34,028 nt of DNA from an uncultured Lachnospiraceae bacterium (GTDB lineage: Bacteria; Bacillota; Clostridia; Lachnospirales; Lachnospiraceae), in NCBI GenBank assembly GCA_900544445.1, contig UQVK01000033.1, positions 1 to 34,028 on the forward strand, written 5' to 3'. Below, piece by piece: positions 8,432 to 15,337 of this stretch (the stretch's first letter is position 1; each line of letters starts with the position of its first letter). Below the pieces are notes generated by a model. It did no database searches. It worked only from the letters and a program-made list of their open reading frames with translations, and was not told the origin of the DNA. Position numbers and translations under genes: made by a program.

Positions 8432-8455
8432 GCAAAGAATGGCTCACGCCATTCT
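8432..8455 (+). promoter_or_regulatory. Hairpin upstream of the peptidase E-like gene
   Basis: Perfect 9-bp stem AAAGAATGG ctcacg CCATTCTTT located 44 bases before the ATG. No T-tract beyond the stem, so it could be a leader structure rather than a terminator. Confidence 0.4.
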
Positions 8456-8498
8456 TTCATGATTTAAAAGCTGCCTGGCGGGGAAAAAGGAGGTAAGC

Positions 8499-9059
8499 AT
8501 GAAGATTTTACTGACATCAGCCGGACTGGAAACGGAAGAGCTGCAGGATTATTTTGTGAAGATGCTGGATAAGGAAATGAACTCAGTGAGGGCGCTGTTC
8601 ATTCCAACTGCGGCAGTGGATGCAGGAGCGATTGCCGTATTGCCGAAGTGCATGAATGATCTGCTGAAATGTGGCATTTCGGAATCCAATATAAAAGTGT
8701 ATGATATGCACAAAGGAATGGAACTGAAAGAACTGAGCCAATATGACGCGGTATATATCTGCGGCGGAGATACCCGCTACCTGCTTCAGAGAATGAACGA
8801 GACCGGGTTTGCCGGATCATTAAAGGAGTATATACTTGCAGGCGGGGCAGTTCTTGGGGTGAGCGCCGGAAGTCTGATCTTCGCCGATAATATTCCCGAT
8901 AATCTTGGCCTGATTCCTGTAAAACTGGAGGTTCACTGCGCAGAGGGGGAACAGCCGTGTAAAAAAGCATATCCATTAAAGGATCCGCTGCGTTTGACGA
9001 ATACCTGTGCCCTGGCAATCAGGAAGCTTCCTGACGGGATGGAGCTTATCGGTACGTAA
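8499..9059 (+). CDS. Peptidase E-like protein (S51 / class I glutamine amidotransferase-like fold)
   Basis: 186 residues. The nucleophile elbow GVSAGSL places Ser122 where peptidase E has its catalytic serine. An Asp (around 130) and His146 in LEVHCAEG follow at spacings close to those of the Ser-Asp-His arrangement in Salmonella PepE, an enzyme cleaving Asp-X dipeptides. The ICGGDTRYLLQ segment is also typical of this family. The protein is slightly shorter than many members but ends near the usual ELIG tail, so it looks complete. Start is ATG 8499 with a perfect AAGGAGG upstream. It seems to be a single-gene unit; no promoter was clear. Confidence 0.85.
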   Translation: MKILLTSAGLETEELQDYFVKMLDKEMNSVRALFIPTAAVDAGAIAVLPKCMNDLLKCGISESNIKVYDMHKGMELKELSQYDAVYICGGDTRYLLQRMNETGFAGSLKEYILAGGAVLGVSAGSLIFADNIPDNLGLIPVKLEVHCAEGEQPCKKAYPLKDPLRLTNTCALAIRKLPDGMELIGT

Positions 9060-9125
9060 AAATGGAGAAGTTTCAGCATCAAAAGGAGTGGCTGATCAGG
9101 TAAAATGAAAGGAGGGAGACCCAAA

Positions 9126-9302
9126 ATGAAGCTTTCAGAAAAGATTGCAGCACTTAGAAAGGCGAATGGAATGACACAGGAGGAAAAGGAAGGTGTGTGC
9201 GAGGAATGCCGCAGGCTCGGGATTACGGATGCGGAAATGAACTGGACGGAATGAAAAGAGGACACAATCATCTGATACGGTTCAAAATGAAATTCCTGTA
9301 AT
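9126..9302 (+). pseudogene. Internally deleted XRE-family regulator remnant
   Basis: A 58-codon frame with a strong ribosome-binding site (AAAGGAGGGAG). The first 20 residues, MKLSEKIAALRKANGMTQEE, are the standard start of an XRE helix-turn-helix regulator. At that point, where the recognition helix should follow, the sequence jumps to an unrelated charged stretch (KEGVCEECRRLGITDAEMK). The DNA-binding domain is thus incomplete and the gene is most likely a deletion remnant. Its 3' end runs into the tandem repeat array at 9277. Confidence 0.6.
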
Positions 9303-9540
9303 TATATCCGTAGAGAAAACATTACTATACGGTTACAGCTACTGTTTTCGTTATATGCACCGTAGAAATAATTGGCTTCATACAGACAAAAATGTGATTT
9401 TTACTTTCAGAACCGTAGCATTGCATTCGTTGATACGGATAGAATCACAAATTTTAGTCATTGAACCGTATTCCGTAACGATTTTGTACGGTTAAAATGG
9501 AAATTTATTCATATTCCACCGTATTTCTGACATTTGGGAT
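9277..9540. repeat. Helically phased tandem inverted-repeat array
   Basis: Five degenerate tandem units of 52-53 bp. Each begins with TACGG (9277, 9329, 9382 as TACAG, 9435, 9488) and has CCGTA 32 bp later (9309, 9361, 9414, 9467, 9520). The full half-site is close to TACGGTT / AACCGTA. Distances alternate 32 and 20-21 bp, all near multiples of 10.5, so every half-site faces the same side of the helix. Interiors share an A-run after the left half-site and a T-run in the middle but are otherwise different. It is non-coding and AT-rich, between an XRE remnant and the rubrerythrin promoter. The rest of the gap (9541-9690) shows no gene. Confidence 0.85.
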
Positions 9541-9677
9541 CGTATTTTAATCAGCATTGCCACTTTGCTGATATTTTCAGACGCTCCGGGCGGAAGTGAT
9601 TCCGAATTCCTACAATAGTTAGCGTTGTCTCTTCTGTTCCGATAAAAGTAATTTTTAGGATAAAAACAGTAATAATT

Positions 9678-9733
9678 TCTGTTATTGATATTGACAAACC
9701 TTTTCAGGTAGGATATACTGTGAACATAACAGA
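9678..9733 (+). promoter_or_regulatory. Rubrerythrin promoter flanked by an 8-bp inverted repeat
   Basis: Consensus -35 TTGACA (9691-9696), 17-bp spacer, -10 TATACT (9714-9719). The promoter is bracketed by a perfect inverted repeat, TCTGTTAT (9678-9685) and ATAACAGA (9726-9733), which may be operator half-sites. The 5' untranslated region would be about 110 bases. Confidence 0.8.
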
Positions 9734-9838
9734 GAAGCAGTGCCAAACGAATTTGAAAATATCCTGCTTTTCTGTCATTCAGAAACCGGTTGTGGCAGTA
9801 TCAGCGCTATCAAAAAGCAAAAGAAAGGGAGACAAACA

Positions 9839-10378
9839 ATGGCAGAATTAAAGGGATCAAAGACTGAGAAGAATCTGGAAACCGCATTTGCGGGCGAGTC
9901 CATGGCGAGGAACAAGTACACCTATTTCGCATCCAAGGCGAGAAAGGAAGGATATGTTCAGATCGCGAACATTTTTGAAGAGACGGCAAATAACGAAAAA
10001 GAGCATGCGAAGATGTGGTTCAAGCTGTTAAATGATGGAATCGGCAGCACGGCAGAGTGCCTGGAGGCCGCTGCAGAAGGCGAGAATTACGAATGGACCG
10101 ATATGTATGATACCTTCGCAAAGGAAGCCAGAGAAGAGGGATTTGAGGAGATCGCAAGACTGTTCGAAGGCGTTGCGGCTATCGAGAAGGAGCATGAGGA
10201 GAGATACAGAAAGCTTCTGGCGAATGTGGAGAACGGCCTGGTATTCTCCAAGGAAGGCGATACGATCTGGCAGTGCAGCAACTGCGGCCACATTGTGATC
10301 GGCAAGAAGGCTCCCGAGGTCTGCCCGGTATGCGCTCATCCTCAGGCATACTTCCAGGTGAAGGCTGAGAATTACTAA
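9839..10378 (+). CDS. rbr: Rubrerythrin
   Basis: Non-haem di-iron peroxidase that protects anaerobes by reducing hydrogen peroxide with electrons from rubredoxin-type carriers. The 179-residue protein has an N-terminal ferritin-like four-helix domain with the Glu/ExxH ligands ([34 protein letters not shown]) and a C-terminal rubredoxin-like iron site CSNCGH ... CPVCAH. Start is ATG 9839 after AAAGGGAG; the longer frame from 9740 has no support. It has its own consensus promoter and a strong terminator, so it is a single-gene unit. The phased repeat array lies about 150 bp upstream of the promoter. Confidence 0.97.
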   Translation: MAELKGSKTEKNLETAFAGESMARNKYTYFASKARKEGYVQIANIFEETANNEKEHAKMWFKLLNDGIGSTAECLEAAAEGENYEWTDMYDTFAKEAREEGFEEIARLFEGVAAIEKEHEERYRKLLANVENGLVFSKEGDTIWQCSNCGHIVIGKKAPEVCPVCAHPQAYFQVKAENY

Positions 10379-10421
10379 TGAACTGGACAGGCGGAAAACC
10401 TGTAATGTCATAGAGAAATGA

Positions 10422-10458
10422 AAAACCCCCGGAGACTGGCCTCTCCGGGGGTTTTGTT
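10422..10458. terminator. Bidirectional terminator between rbr and the LysR gene
   Basis: Stem AACCCCCGGAGA / TCTCCGGGGGTT with A-run before and T-run after, so it can serve both convergent genes. Confidence 0.92.
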
Positions 10459-10491
10459 TGAGCATGGTGAGCATGGAATGGTCCGATTCCT

Positions 10492-11373
10492 TTACCCCTC
10501 GGATGCCTCCTGCAGCACGATGGATATAAACTGCCTGACAAGAGGATTCTTTCCGGCATTTTTATAGAAAACACCATAGGAAAGCGGACTGCTTCCTGCC
10601 AGAGGAACGTAGACGGTCTCCGGGTCAATGGAGGTGGCTTCCGGCAGGACGGCAATCCCGTATCCGGTGCGGACGAGCGAAAGCATCACCTGCAGATTTT
10701 CGCAGTAGTACACATGCCCCGGCAGAAATTTCTTTTCTAGACGGTTCTGGATGCCGGAGATTCCGGAAGGGATCTCATAGGAATTGCACAGGATGAAGCT
10801 TTCTGAAAAAAGCTCCTCTTCGGACAGCTCATTTCTGGCCGCAAAAGGGTGGCCGGAGGAAACCGCGCAGCAGATGGGAATCTGCGCCAGTTCCCGGTAA
10901 AATATCCCGTCGTGTCCGGGCAGGTCATCCCGGAAGCCGAAAATCACATCGATTTCTCCATGGATGAAAAGAGTCAGAATCGATCGGTAGGGGATGACCC
11001 GGATGAAGGGATGGAGCTGCGGCATCTGTGTCCGGCATCGGCGCAGGACGCCGTCAAGGGAAAGCAGGCTGGCTTCATTGCTGCAGCCGATGGAAAGGAT
11101 ATGGATATTGGATTGGGAATGCGTCCGCATGCGCAGGGAAGCGACCTGCAGCCGTTTCACCACATCCTTCGCGTCATCCAGAAAACTGATTCCCGCAGGC
11201 GTCAGGGAGACCGTCCGGGTGGAGCGGTGAAACAGACTGGCTCCCAGCTCGTTTTCCAGCGAACTGATCTGCCTGGAAACGGCGGACTGGGTCATGTTCA
11301 GTACCTCGGCCGCTCTCGCAAAGCTCAGGTTTTCCACCACCTGTATGAAGCTTTCCAGCTGTTGGATATTCAT
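10492..11373 (-). CDS. LysR family transcriptional regulator
   Basis: 293 residues, the normal length. Residues 1-60 are the winged helix-turn-helix (LESFIQVVENLSFARAAEVLNMTQSAVSRQI...), and the rest is a two-lobed ligand-binding domain; ligand not predictable. It is convergent with rubrerythrin and divergent from the small gene at 11558. LysR proteins commonly act on the divergent promoter, and an imperfect palindrome rich in ATTA/TAAT lies in the shared intergenic region (11401-11424). It is therefore a likely regulator of the 11558 gene and of itself. Confidence 0.93.
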   Translation of the reverse strand: MNIQQLESFIQVVENLSFARAAEVLNMTQSAVSRQISSLENELGASLFHRSTRTVSLTPAGISFLDDAKDVVKRLQVASLRMRTHSQSNIHILSIGCSNEASLLSLDGVLRRCRTQMPQLHPFIRVIPYRSILTLFIHGEIDVIFGFRDDLPGHDGIFYRELAQIPICCAVSSGHPFAARNELSEEELFSESFILCNSYEIPSGISGIQNRLEKKFLPGHVYYCENLQVMLSLVRTGYGIAVLPEATSIDPETVYVPLAGSSPLSYGVFYKNAGKNPLVRQFISIVLQEASEG

Positions 11374-11396
11374 GGGTCATCTCCGTCGTTTATACC

Positions 11397-11425
11397 TTGA
11401 TTATTGCGTTTTGCGCATTAATAAT
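11397..11425 (+). promoter_or_regulatory. Possible LysR operator and promoter
   Basis: TTATTGCG tttt gcgcaTTAATAA (11401-11424) is an imperfect inverted repeat of the T-N11-A kind used by LysR proteins. The same bases can be read as a weak promoter, TTGATT (11397-11402) and TAATAA (11419-11424). Placement in a divergent gap supports it; the match is only moderate. Confidence 0.4.
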
Positions 11426-11489
11426 ACCAGAAATTCATTTCTCTTTCAATCCGGATTGTGCTTCAATACCTTCTAAAAGGAAGGGAAAA

Positions 11490-11549
11490 GCTGCCGCTCA
11501 AACAGGTCTGCGCATTTGCTGCGCGGATCGTGCGAAGCGTATCGGCAGC
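11490..11549 (+). promoter_or_regulatory. Structured leader before the small gene at 11558
   Basis: An outer stem GCTGCCG (11490-11496) / CGGCAGC (11543-11549) encloses an inner GCGCA/TGCGC hairpin (11510-11524). It ends just upstream of the start codon and shares AGCGTATCG with the end of structured element copy C, so it may be a distant relative. Confidence 0.35.
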
Positions 11550-11557
11550 AAAGCGAA

Positions 11558-11902
11558 ATGGAGTATTACAGACGGGTTTTAGAGGCCCTGGAGCATTATT
11601 TCAGGGGAAATGGATGGCAGAAAAATTTTTTAAACGGAGGCTGCTTCTGGCTTGCCAGTATCCTGCATCAGGGAATTGACGGTTCCGTATTCATGATCAA
11701 CCGGGTGGAGGAGCACTGCGCGCTGTGTTTTGAAAACGGGCTGTACGATATCCGCGGCCGGATTTCTGCCCAAAATTTTCATCCTGCGTCGGAGCGGGAG
11801 ATCAGCTTCATGAAGAAAAATTACGTGCCGAAGTTTGATGTGAAGAAGCTGGAGGAGTATCTGGTCCGGAAAGAAAGCCTGCCGCTGGGAGAATCCTCAT
11901 AA
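11558..11902 (+). CDS. Small protein with Cys, His and Asp in papain-like order
   Basis: 114 residues, no signal peptide or membrane segment. I do not recognise a named family. It contains, in order, GGCFWLASILHQG (Cys), RVEEHCALCFE (His) and LYDIRGRI (Asp). This spacing recalls papain/transglutaminase-like Cys-His-Asp folds, but the link is only by eye. ATG 11558 is preferred; the ribosome-binding site is weak and a TTG at 11516 is an alternative. It is divergent from the LysR gene and probably under its control, and its 3' end converges on the ABC transporter operon. Confidence 0.6.
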   Translation: MEYYRRVLEALEHYFRGNGWQKNFLNGGCFWLASILHQGIDGSVFMINRVEEHCALCFENGLYDIRGRISAQNFHPASEREISFMKKNYVPKFDVKKLEEYLVRKESLPLGESS

Positions 11903-11955
11903 GGCAGGCTGTCCCTGCAGAACAGCCTCCAGCGCCTCCTCATTCAGATGGGCCT

Positions 11956-12696
11956 TTACGCCCGCACATCCGCCTTCTTCAGATATCCGATTCCCAGCGC
12001 GAAAAAGAGCACAAGGAAGACTGCGCAGCTGAGATAAAAGACGGGCATCTGTCCCACAAGCAGATCCTCCGAACGGTTGGAATTCATGCCCGCCAGCATG
12101 AGGGAGTAGGGGTAAAACATCCGGTAGTCGGTGTTCACCACCGCCAGTCCGCCCACTCCGGCAAGAAGCGCGATGGCGATGGGAACAGCGAAGCTCCGGA
12201 TAAAGGAGGACAGAAACAGCTGCAGGGCGGCGATGGAAAGCCCGCCGAGGCTGCCGCGCAGAAGCCAGTAAAAGATTTCAGCCGGGGGAAGGCCCTGCAT
12301 TCCGACGGCCAGGCCGCTGATCACATACAGCACGCCCACGTAAAGCTGGGTCAGCAGCACCACCACGGCCACGGCCAGAAACTGGGCGGAATACAGCACG
12401 GATATGGGAATGGGCGAGGTCATCAGGGCATTCCGGTTATGGTTGAAATTTTCCAGCCGCCACAGATACGCGCAGTACAGGGCGATGAGGGGCGGGAAGA
12501 AAAAATTGGAATAAAACAGCGTCGCCTGGGTCCAGAGGGCGTACCAGCCGTCCGTCAGAATATCAATATTCTGCAGATAGTTAAAGCAGCCCATGAGCGT
12601 GCTCAGGATGGGAAGGATCAGAAATACGATCCAGATAAAGGAACGCTTCAGCTTGATCAGTTCGGCGCGCATACAGCGAAACAGCATTGTTACCAT
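11956..12696 (-). CDS. Antimicrobial-peptide resistance ABC transporter permease 2 (MutG/SpaG type)
   Basis: 246-residue permease with six hydrophobic segments, last gene of a three-gene ABC operon. It begins with a short basic N terminus (RCMRAELIKLKRSFIW) typical of lantibiotic-immunity permeases. With the first permease and the ATPase it should pump or flip cationic antimicrobial peptides away from the membrane. Start at 12696 lies 5 bases after the stop of permease 1. The closest named parallel I can suggest is CprC of the Clostridioides difficile CprABC system; that match is by architecture, not alignment. Confidence 0.82.
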   Translation of the reverse strand: MVTMLFRCMRAELIKLKRSFIWIVFLILPILSTLMGCFNYLQNIDILTDGWYALWTQATLFYSNFFFPPLIALYCAYLWRLENFNHNRNALMTSPIPISVLYSAQFLAVAVVVLLTQLYVGVLYVISGLAVGMQGLPPAEIFYWLLRGSLGGLSIAALQLFLSSFIRSFAVPIAIALLAGVGGLAVVNTDYRMFYPYSLMLAGMNSNRSEDLLVGQMPVFYLSCAVFLVLFFALGIGYLKKADVRA

Positions 12697-12701
12697 ACAA
12701 A

Positions 12702-13457
12702 TCAGACCTCCTTCTTTAAGAAAAGCCGTTTTCCCACAAAATAGAGGATGAGGGAAAAGGCGAGAAAACCAACAAACCAGGGCCAGCGAAACGAGGATTC
12801 AAAATAATAGCTGATGCGGTTTTCCTCATCGTACCAGGAAGAGATCGTCAGCCCCACGATATAATAGCCCCAGGGCAGGAAGCCGGTCACCTTATCCATG
12901 GGGAAAAAGGCGGAGAACACGCCCACAAAGCTTCCCAGAAGTCCGATGAAAAGTGGAATGAGCTGGCTGGAGATGAGCAGGGATAAAATCTGCTGCATGA
13001 GAAACAGGGACCAGCTTACCACGAACAGGACACCCAGGAAAATGAGGGAATGCTTCAGGGGAAAGGGCTGCGTGATGGGAATGATCTGACCCAGCACCAG
13101 GAGAAGAAGGGCTTCCAGTGCGGTCAGAAATAGCACATACAGGCCGCCCAGCAGAAGCTTGACGTCGAAAATATGCCTTTTTTCCTGCATGGTGCACAGG
13201 AGCTTATAGGTGTTTCCTTTGTTTTCCGCGTCGCAGATGCGGCTCGCCATGACCGCCAGGGTCAGAGGAAGGAAAATGGTATTGTACAGAGGGATTCCAA
13301 AGAGCAGGTAAAAATACCCGTCTCCGAGGACCTCCGGCTTATAGGCATATTTGTTTGTCGCCAGGATCAGAAATTCGATCAGCACCACGCCAAGGGGCAG
13401 AGCCCACAGGAAGCGCCGCCTGATTTTGCGGATTTCCACTTTCAGCTCGCGGATCAT
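12702..13457 (-). CDS. Antimicrobial-peptide resistance ABC transporter permease 1 (MutE/SpaE type)
   Basis: 251-residue integral membrane protein with about six hydrophobic segments and the N-terminal pattern MIRELKVEIRKIRRRFLWALP seen in lantibiotic-immunity permeases. Its start codon overlaps the stop of the ATPase gene by 4 bases, indicating translational coupling. It is preceded by GGAAGGTGAG inside the ATPase gene. The paired, unlike permeases point to a heterodimeric membrane part, as in MutEG or CprBC. Confidence 0.82.
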   Translation of the reverse strand: MIRELKVEIRKIRRRFLWALPLGVVLIEFLILATNKYAYKPEVLGDGYFYLLFGIPLYNTIFLPLTLAVMASRICDAENKGNTYKLLCTMQEKRHIFDVKLLLGGLYVLFLTALEALLLLVLGQIIPITQPFPLKHSLIFLGVLFVVSWSLFLMQQILSLLISSQLIPLFIGLLGSFVGVFSAFFPMDKVTGFLPWGYYIVGLTISSWYDEENRISYYFESSFRWPWFVGFLAFSLILYFVGKRLFLKKEV

Positions 13458-14368
13458 AAGCTCACCTTCCTTCCGGTCAGATCCAGGAAAATATCCTCCA
13501 GATTCTGCTGCAGCTCTTCGATGCGCAGGAGACCGACGCCGCTTTCCGTAAGGCCCCGCATGAGGGCGGCCAGCTCTTCATCCGGCATGTCGCGGAAAAG
13601 GATGGAATCTCCGTCCATCTTACAGGCCACCTTCCGAGAGGTCAGATATCCGAAGGCCGCCCGGCTGTTCATGACCCGGAGGCGGATCTGCTTTCTGCTG
13701 TGTTCATGCAGATGTGCCAGGGTATCCTGCCAGATCAGGCAGCCCCGGTCGATGATTCCGGTGTGGGTGGCCATCTGATCGATTTCACCAAGCAGGTGGC
13801 TGGAGACCATTACCGTCATTCCGTACTGCTTTGGAAGGGAGCAGATCAGCTCCCGCATCTCCTGAATGCCCGCCGGATCCAGGCCGTTTGTGGGCTCATC
13901 CAGCAGAAGCAGCTTCGGGTTTCCCAGAAGGGCCGCGGCCAGGCCGAGCCTCTGCTTCATGCCGAGAGAATAGTGGCCCGCCTTTTTATTCTGCTGTTTT
14001 TCCATGCGGACGATGTGGAGCACCTCGTCAATCCGTTTTTCCGGAACCTGCTTTAAGAGGCAGACGATCCGCAGATTTTCCCGCCCCGTCAGATGAGCGT
14101 AATAGGAAGGGGATTCGATCAGGGAGCCCGTTTTCTTCAGGATCTCCAGCCGGTTTTTATCGTTCAGGGTCTGTCCCAGTATCTGGGCCTTCCCTTCCGT
14201 GGGCTTGACCAGCCCCAGAAGCATCTTCATCGTGGTGCTTTTTCCCGCGCCGTTGGGGCCGAGAAAGCCGTAGATGCTTCCCTCCGGGATTCTCAGATCG
14301 ATGTGATCCACGCAGAGGGTTTTGTTGTATTCCTTTGTCAGATTCTGTGTCTGTACTGCATATTTCAT
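13454..14368 (-). CDS. Antimicrobial-peptide resistance ABC transporter ATPase (MutF/CprA type)
   Basis: 304 residues. Walker A is GPNGAGKST (residues 37-45), the signature is the variant YSLGMKQR, and Walker B is LLLLDEPTNGLDP, all in the form typical of the lantibiotic-immunity/drug-resistance subfamily. A C-terminal extension of about 80 residues (ending DIFLDLTGRKVSL) is also typical. It powers the two downstream permeases. Start at 14368 has GGGAGGTAACC upstream. It is divergent from a response regulator and kinase, the usual arrangement for a peptide-sensing two-component system that turns on its own exporter. No lantibiotic precursor or modification gene is nearby, so resistance to foreign or host peptides is more likely than self-immunity. 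Confidence 0.9.
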   Translation of the reverse strand: MKYAVQTQNLTKEYNKTLCVDHIDLRIPEGSIYGFLGPNGAGKSTTMKMLLGLVKPTEGKAQILGQTLNDKNRLEILKKTGSLIESPSYYAHLTGRENLRIVCLLKQVPEKRIDEVLHIVRMEKQQNKKAGHYSLGMKQRLGLAAALLGNPKLLLLDEPTNGLDPAGIQEMRELICSLPKQYGMTVMVSSHLLGEIDQMATHTGIIDRGCLIWQDTLAHLHEHSRKQIRLRVMNSRAAFGYLTSRKVACKMDGDSILFRDMPDEELAALMRGLTESGVGLLRIEELQQNLEDIFLDLTGRKVSL

Positions 14369-14394
14369 GGTTACCTCCCATTGTTTTATTTTAC

Positions 14395-14434
14395 CCGCCG
14401 GAATATTGGATGAGCTTTCCGTTCCGGCGGTTTT
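14395..14434. promoter_or_regulatory. Hairpin in the leader of the ABC operon
   Basis: Perfect 9-bp inverted repeat CCGCCGGAA (14395-14403) / TTCCGGCGG (14422-14430) about 30 bases upstream of the ATPase start. On the minus strand the stem is followed by GTAAAATAAAAC, on the plus strand by TTTTGTTG. It could be an attenuator in the ABC leader. A third copy of the arm, TTCCGGCGG, lies at 14507-14515 and could compete for pairing. Confidence 0.5.
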
Positions 14435-14542
14435 GTTGTCTGTAAGGACAGAATAAAGGCTCTTCCTTACACTGCCGTGACGCCTGCCTTACTTTTACCT
14501 TAAATTTTCCGGCGGGCTATGGCGGTGAGGACGGGAGACGGA

Positions 14543-14548
14543 TATAAT
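14543..14548 (+). promoter_or_regulatory. -10 element upstream of the response regulator
   Basis: A perfect TATAAT lies 40 bases before the start codon but no -35 TTGACA-like sequence is at the right distance, which fits a promoter needing an activator. CCTTAC/ACCTTA words at 14465, 14487 and 14497 are possible direct-repeat sites for the response regulator. Confidence 0.4.
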
Positions 14549-14587
14549 GGACAGTGGTACGGGACGTCAGGCGGAATGGAGACGACT

Positions 14588-15337
14588 ATGAACAGTATTT
14601 ATGATGGAAGGCTTCTGGTGGTGGATGATAATGAGGAGCTGTGCCGGATGCTTACGGACATGCTGCATCGGGAAGGATTCCGGCAGGTATACACGGCGGG
14701 AACCTGTGCGCAGGCGCTTTCCTTTTTTGAAACGGCAGGCGGACAGGCGGACATGCCGGATCTGGTGATTCTGGATATCAATCTTCCGGACGGGGACGGT
14801 TTTTCCCTGATGCAGAAAATCCGGATGCGTTCCCAGACCCCGGTGCTGTTTCTGTCCGCGAGGGACGAGGACAACGACAGGCTGCTGGGACTGGGGCTCG
14901 GCGCGGACGATTATATGACGAAGCCCTTTCTGCCCAGAGAGCTGGTGCTTCGCATCACAGCCATCCTGCGGCGCACCTGGTTCCCACCGGTAAGGCAGGA
15001 GCAGACGTCGGAAATTCTGAAGCTGGGGAAAAAGTGCGTGGACTTCAGCGCGGGAACGGTGACGGATGGAAACGAAAGCTGCGCGTTGACGGCGAAGGAG
15101 CTGGCGATCTTAAAAAAGCTCTATGAGAACCGGGGGAATATTGTGACCTTCGACATTCTCTGCAACACCGTCTGGGGAGATGAGTATTACGGCTATGAAA
15201 ACACGCTGATGGTGCATATCCGCAGGCTGCGGGAGAAAATCGAGGAAAATCCCTCCAAACCGGAGTGGCTGCTGACGGTCCGGGGGCTGGGATACCGCCT
15301 CGCAAAGGAGCATTCATCAAAGGAGCGTGCTTTATGA
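14588..15337 (+). CDS. OmpR-family response regulator
   Basis: 249 residues. The N-terminal receiver domain starts at LLVVDDNEELCRML, with the phosphoryl-accepting Asp at about residue 63 (LVILDINLPDGDG), and the conserved Lys in DYMTKPF. The C-terminal winged-helix DNA-binding domain has the typical HIRRLREKIEENP...VRGLGYRL. Start is ATG 14588 with GGAG six bases upstream. Its stop overlaps the kinase start by 4 bases. It probably activates the divergent ABC operon in response to membrane-active peptides, as in CprRK or NisRK-like systems. Confidence 0.93.
   Translation: MNSIYDGRLLVVDDNEELCRMLTDMLHREGFRQVYTAGTCAQALSFFETAGGQADMPDLVILDINLPDGDGFSLMQKIRMRSQTPVLFLSARDEDNDRLLGLGLGADDYMTKPFLPRELVLRITAILRRTWFPPVRQEQTSEILKLGKKCVDFSAGTVTDGNESCALTAKELAILKKLYENRGNIVTFDILCNTVWGDEYYGYENTLMVHIRRLREKIEENPSKPEWLLTVRGLGYRLAKEHSSKERAL

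Noticed and set aside
9277..9540. CRISPR array
   Set aside because: The regular spacing is striking, but the conserved parts are only 5-7 bp and no stretch of 23 or more bases is repeated; no cas genes are nearby.
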